In this document: piece by piece, positions 61,774 through 64,000 of the stretch
Numbering within the stretch: the stretch's first letter is position 1
Layout: each line of letters starts with the position of its first letter
Assembly (NCBI RefSeq): GCF_009363615.1
Contig: NZ_CP045384.1
Location: 2,106,501-2,170,500 of the forward strand
Reading direction: 5' to 3'
Source: Ruegeria sp. THAF33
Lineage (GTDB): Bacteria > Pseudomonadota > Alphaproteobacteria > Rhodobacterales > Rhodobacteraceae
DNA: 64,000 bases
Translations under genes and position numbers: made by a program
Notes under the pieces: model-generated
Databases searched by the model: none
The model's input: only the letters and a program-made list of their open reading frames with translations
What the model was told of the DNA's origin: nothing

Positions 61774-61981
61774 TGGTCCTCACACCGTGGGTATTCCGTT
61801 TTCCGCGCGCGATGCAAAGGCCAGAAGCCTGCGCAAATTGCGGCTGGGTCGGCGCGTTGGTGTAAACAGCATCTGCCGCCATTGCGCCACCCTTAATATT
61901 CGGTTTCACATGCAAATCTGGCGCGGCGAACTGCCACCCGGCAGCCGCTTTTGCCTGCGATATGAAACAGGTCTGGGTCAT
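61766..61981 (-). CDS. Small ORF (71 codons) between nuoG and nuoH, possible unnamed nuo-operon protein
   Basis: The ATG at 61981 overlaps the nuoG stop by four bases (ATGA), and the stop overlaps the nuoH start by eight bases, the same packing as proven genes in this operon. The protein (starts [16 protein letters not shown], ends HGVRTNG) is slightly basic and soluble, with two cysteines, and I do not recognise it. GTGAGGA near its end acts as the nuoH ribosome site. It could instead be an accidental open frame in a 204-base intercistronic spacer. Codon choice looks like the neighbours. Confidence 0.4.
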   Translation of the reverse strand: MTQTCFISQAKAAAGWQFAAPDLHVKPNIKGGAMAADAVYTNAPTQPQFAQASGLCIARGKRNTHGVRTNG

Positions 61982-63999
61982 TCCGCCGCGATCTTCTCGG
62001 ATTTGCGGGCCTGCGCCTGTGCCGACAGCTCGGCCATCAGCTGTGAAGCCCGTGCAATCGGGTTGGTCAGGTAGAAGTCCTTGATCGCATAGCGGAAAGT
62101 TGCGTTGCCCAGAGTACCGGTGTCGAGAGCTTTCACTTCGTTCTCGATCACTTCGTCGATGCGGGCCAGATGCGGAACCGCCTCGATCAAGGCCGTGCGC
62201 AACTGCGCCAGAGAGTCGTAGGGCAGTGTTGCGCCCAGTTCGGCCGACAAGGCGCGCAGGATGGCCCAGTTCTCCTTCGCCTCACCCGGCGCAAAACCGG
62301 CCCGCATCGCCAGTTGAGGGCGACCTTCGGTGTTTACGAACACGCCGTTTTCCTCGGTATAGGCCGCGCCTGGCAGGATCACATCGGCGCGGTGTGCGCC
62401 CCGGTCACCATGGCTGCCCTGATAGATCACAAAGGCGCCTTCGCCGATCTCGACCTCGTCCGCGCCAAGGTTGTAGATTACATCGGCGGCGCTGATCGCG
62501 TCCATTCCGCCTTCGTTCGTGGCACCCACGTCCATCGCACCGACGCGCGACGCCGCAGTGTGCAAAACGATCAGACCACTTTCCGTATTGGCCGCGATGG
62601 CTTGCGCAGCAGCCAGCACGGCGGCGCCGTCCGCTTCCTGCAAAGCGCCCTGTCCGATGATGACCAACGAACGTTTGCTCTTGATCTCATCATCTCCGCC
62701 CATGTCGACAACTTTTTGCAGCGCTGTTCGATCATCGCCAACGTGGTGATACTCATATGTCAGATCGACCGCAGGACCGACCAAAGCGACTTCGGCCCCA
62801 TGCGCCCATGCCTTGCGGATACGCGCGTTCAGGACAGGCGCTTCGTCACGTGGGTTGGTACCGATCAGCAGGATGCGTTCCGTGGTGTCGATGTCTTCAA
62901 TCGCGGCGGTACCGGCGTAAGCGCCACGATTGCCCGCCGGAAGCTTTGTGCCATCGGTACGGCATTCGACAACACCACCCTGCCCTTCGATCATCTGTTT
63001 CAGCGCAAACGCCGCCTCGACCGGAGCCAGATCGCCCACGATACCGGCAGGTTTCTCGGCGCCCTTCAGCGCCTCTGCGGCCCTGGTCAGCGCCTCGGAC
63101 CATGAGGCCGGGCGCAGCTTTCCGTTTTCACGGACATAGGGCTTGTCCAAACGCTGACGGCGCAGGCCATCCCAGACGAAACGTGTCTTGTCGCTGATCC
63201 ACTCCTCGTTCACGCCGTCATGATTGCGCGGTAGGAAACGCATGACTTCACGACCTTTGGTATCGACGCGTATGTTCGATCCCAACGCATCCATCACATC
63301 GATGCTTTCGGTTTTGGTCAATTCCCACGGACGCGCGGTAAAGGCGTAGGGCTTGGAGGTCAGCGCCCCAACCGGGCACAGGTCGATGATGTTGCCCTGC
63401 AAATTCGAATCCAGCGTCTGGTTCAGATACGAGGTGATCTCGGCATCCTCACCGCGCCCGGTCTGACCCATCTGAGTTATCCCGGCAACTTCGGTGGTGA
63501 AGCGCACGCAGCGCGTGCAGCTGATGCAGCGGGTCATTGCGGTGCCAACCAGCGGGCCAAGATCCAGGTCATCGACCGCCCGCTTTGCTTCCTTGAAGCG
63601 GGATCCCGACATGCCATAGGCCATCGCCTGATCCTGAAGGTCGCATTCGCCACCCTGATCGCAGATCGGGCAATCCAGCGGATGGTTGATCAGCAGGAAC
63701 TCCATCACACCTTCGCGGGCCTTTTTGACCATGGGCGAGTTCGTCTTGACCACCGGGGGCTGGCCTTCAGGCCCCGGGCGCAGGTCGCGCACCTGCATCG
63801 CGCAGGAGGCCGCAGGTTTCGGCGGCCCGCCGACGACCTCGACCAGGCACATCCGGCAATTGCCAGCGATCGACAGACGCTCGTGATAACAAAAGCGCGG
63901 CACTTCGACCCCGGCTTGTTCACAAGCCTGGATCAGGGTCATCGCGCCATCGACTTCGATTTCCTGTCCGTCGATATTGATCTTGCGGAGGTCAGACAT
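61978..63999 (-). CDS. nuoG: NADH-quinone oxidoreductase subunit G
   Basis: 673-residue peripheral-arm subunit. The N-terminal [2Fe-2S] site is [15 protein letters not shown] with CRMC; [4Fe-4S] sites are H-C-C in [14 protein letters not shown] and [10 protein letters not shown]. The molybdopterin-like domain follows without catalytic molybdenum residues. The start ATG is at 63997-63999, so the gene is complete one base from the right edge; the rest of the operon (nuoA-F) presumably lies beyond the window. Confidence 0.97.
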   Translation of the reverse strand: MSDLRKINIDGQEIEVDGAMTLIQACEQAGVEVPRFCYHERLSIAGNCRMCLVEVVGGPPKPAASCAMQVRDLRPGPEGQPPVVKTNSPMVKKAREGVMEFLLINHPLDCPICDQGGECDLQDQAMAYGMSGSRFKEAKRAVDDLDLGPLVGTAMTRCISCTRCVRFTTEVAGITQMGQTGRGEDAEITSYLNQTLDSNLQGNIIDLCPVGALTSKPYAFTARPWELTKTESIDVMDALGSNIRVDTKGREVMRFLPRNHDGVNEEWISDKTRFVWDGLRRQRLDKPYVRENGKLRPASWSEALTRAAEALKGAEKPAGIVGDLAPVEAAFALKQMIEGQGGVVECRTDGTKLPAGNRGAYAGTAAIEDIDTTERILLIGTNPRDEAPVLNARIRKAWAHGAEVALVGPAVDLTYEYHHVGDDRTALQKVVDMGGDDEIKSKRSLVIIGQGALQEADGAAVLAAAQAIAANTESGLIVLHTAASRVGAMDVGATNEGGMDAISAADVIYNLGADEVEIGEGAFVIYQGSHGDRGAHRADVILPGAAYTEENGVFVNTEGRPQLAMRAGFAPGEAKENWAILRALSAELGATLPYDSLAQLRTALIEAVPHLARIDEVIENEVKALDTGTLGNATFRYAIKDFYLTNPIARASQLMAELSAQAQARKSEKIAAE

Positions 64000-64000
64000 G

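Noticed and set aside
1-64000. Mobile elements, phage genes, CRISPR arrays and riboswitches
   Set aside because: I looked for transposase motifs, terminal repeats, regularly spaced direct repeats and riboswitch-like leaders and found none that I can support.

Overview
The window looks like chromosomal DNA of a marine alphaproteobacterium of the Roseobacter group (Rhodobacteraceae, Ruegeria-like). This rests on GC-rich codon use, many ATGA/GTGA gene overlaps, TRAP transporters beside sugar-acid genes, a non-pyrrolysine MttB homologue, DUF3572, RNase J, and a nuo operon that continues into birA-coaX-RNase J. The assignment is by gene content and familiarity, not by database search. I see no insertion sequence, prophage, CRISPR array, rRNA or replication origin.

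Bases 1-31.4 k are a catabolic region for sugar acids. A GntR/FCD regulator, cut by the left edge, is divergent from a plus-strand series: TRAP binding protein, enolase-superfamily enzyme, TRAP small and large permeases, PhyH-type dioxygenase, UxaA-type dehydratase, Gfo/Idh/MocA oxidoreductase, beta-hydroxyacid dehydrogenase, EamA exporter and a KDG-type sugar kinase. uxuB and uxaC lie convergent to it. Divergent from uxaC is a second plus-strand series: three consecutive Gfo/Idh/MocA genes coupled to uxuA by 4-base overlaps, then a second beta-hydroxyacid dehydrogenase, a TIM-barrel isomerase and yjbQ. A minus-strand operon follows: aldehyde dehydrogenase, complete RbsBAC-type ABC sugar importer, second enolase-superfamily enzyme, zinc alcohol dehydrogenase and a KduD-like SDR. 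It faces a LacI regulator and a GMC oxidoreductase across an AT-rich promoter with strong palindromes. Together these encode two uptake routes and many dehydration, epimerisation and oxidation steps feeding 2-keto-3-deoxygluconate. The aldolase that would cleave KDPG is not in the window.

Bases 33.4-41.4 k are housekeeping: tRNA-Ser(UGA), a SPOR lipoprotein with a triplicated KRKWWQKK motif, a D-Ala-D-Ala carboxypeptidase, tmk, holB, a TatD nuclease, a PhnP-like hydrolase, an AEC transporter and a CbiX-like protein. Bases 41.4-50.5 k are signalling and metal genes: an H-NOX-like protein lacking the expected heme-ligand histidine, paired with a diguanylate cyclase; an MttB-family methyltransferase; HAD phosphatase; DUF3572; a PleD-like protein with a degenerate receiver; and an EF-hand, ECF sigma, anti-sigma and CnrX/ZraP-like sensor operon that resembles a Cnr-type metal-response module. 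DUF983 and NUDIX genes follow.

Bases 50.5-64 k (minus strand) hold nuoG, a 71-codon unknown ORF, nuoH, nuoI, a carboxymuconolactone-decarboxylase-family gene, nuoJ, nuoK, nuoL, nuoM, nuoN, a clear terminator, then birA, coaX and RNase J. The best candidates for undescribed biology are the triple Gfo/Idh/MocA pathway, the heme-less-looking H-NOX, the EF-hand/ECF module, and the two extra genes embedded in the nuo operon.
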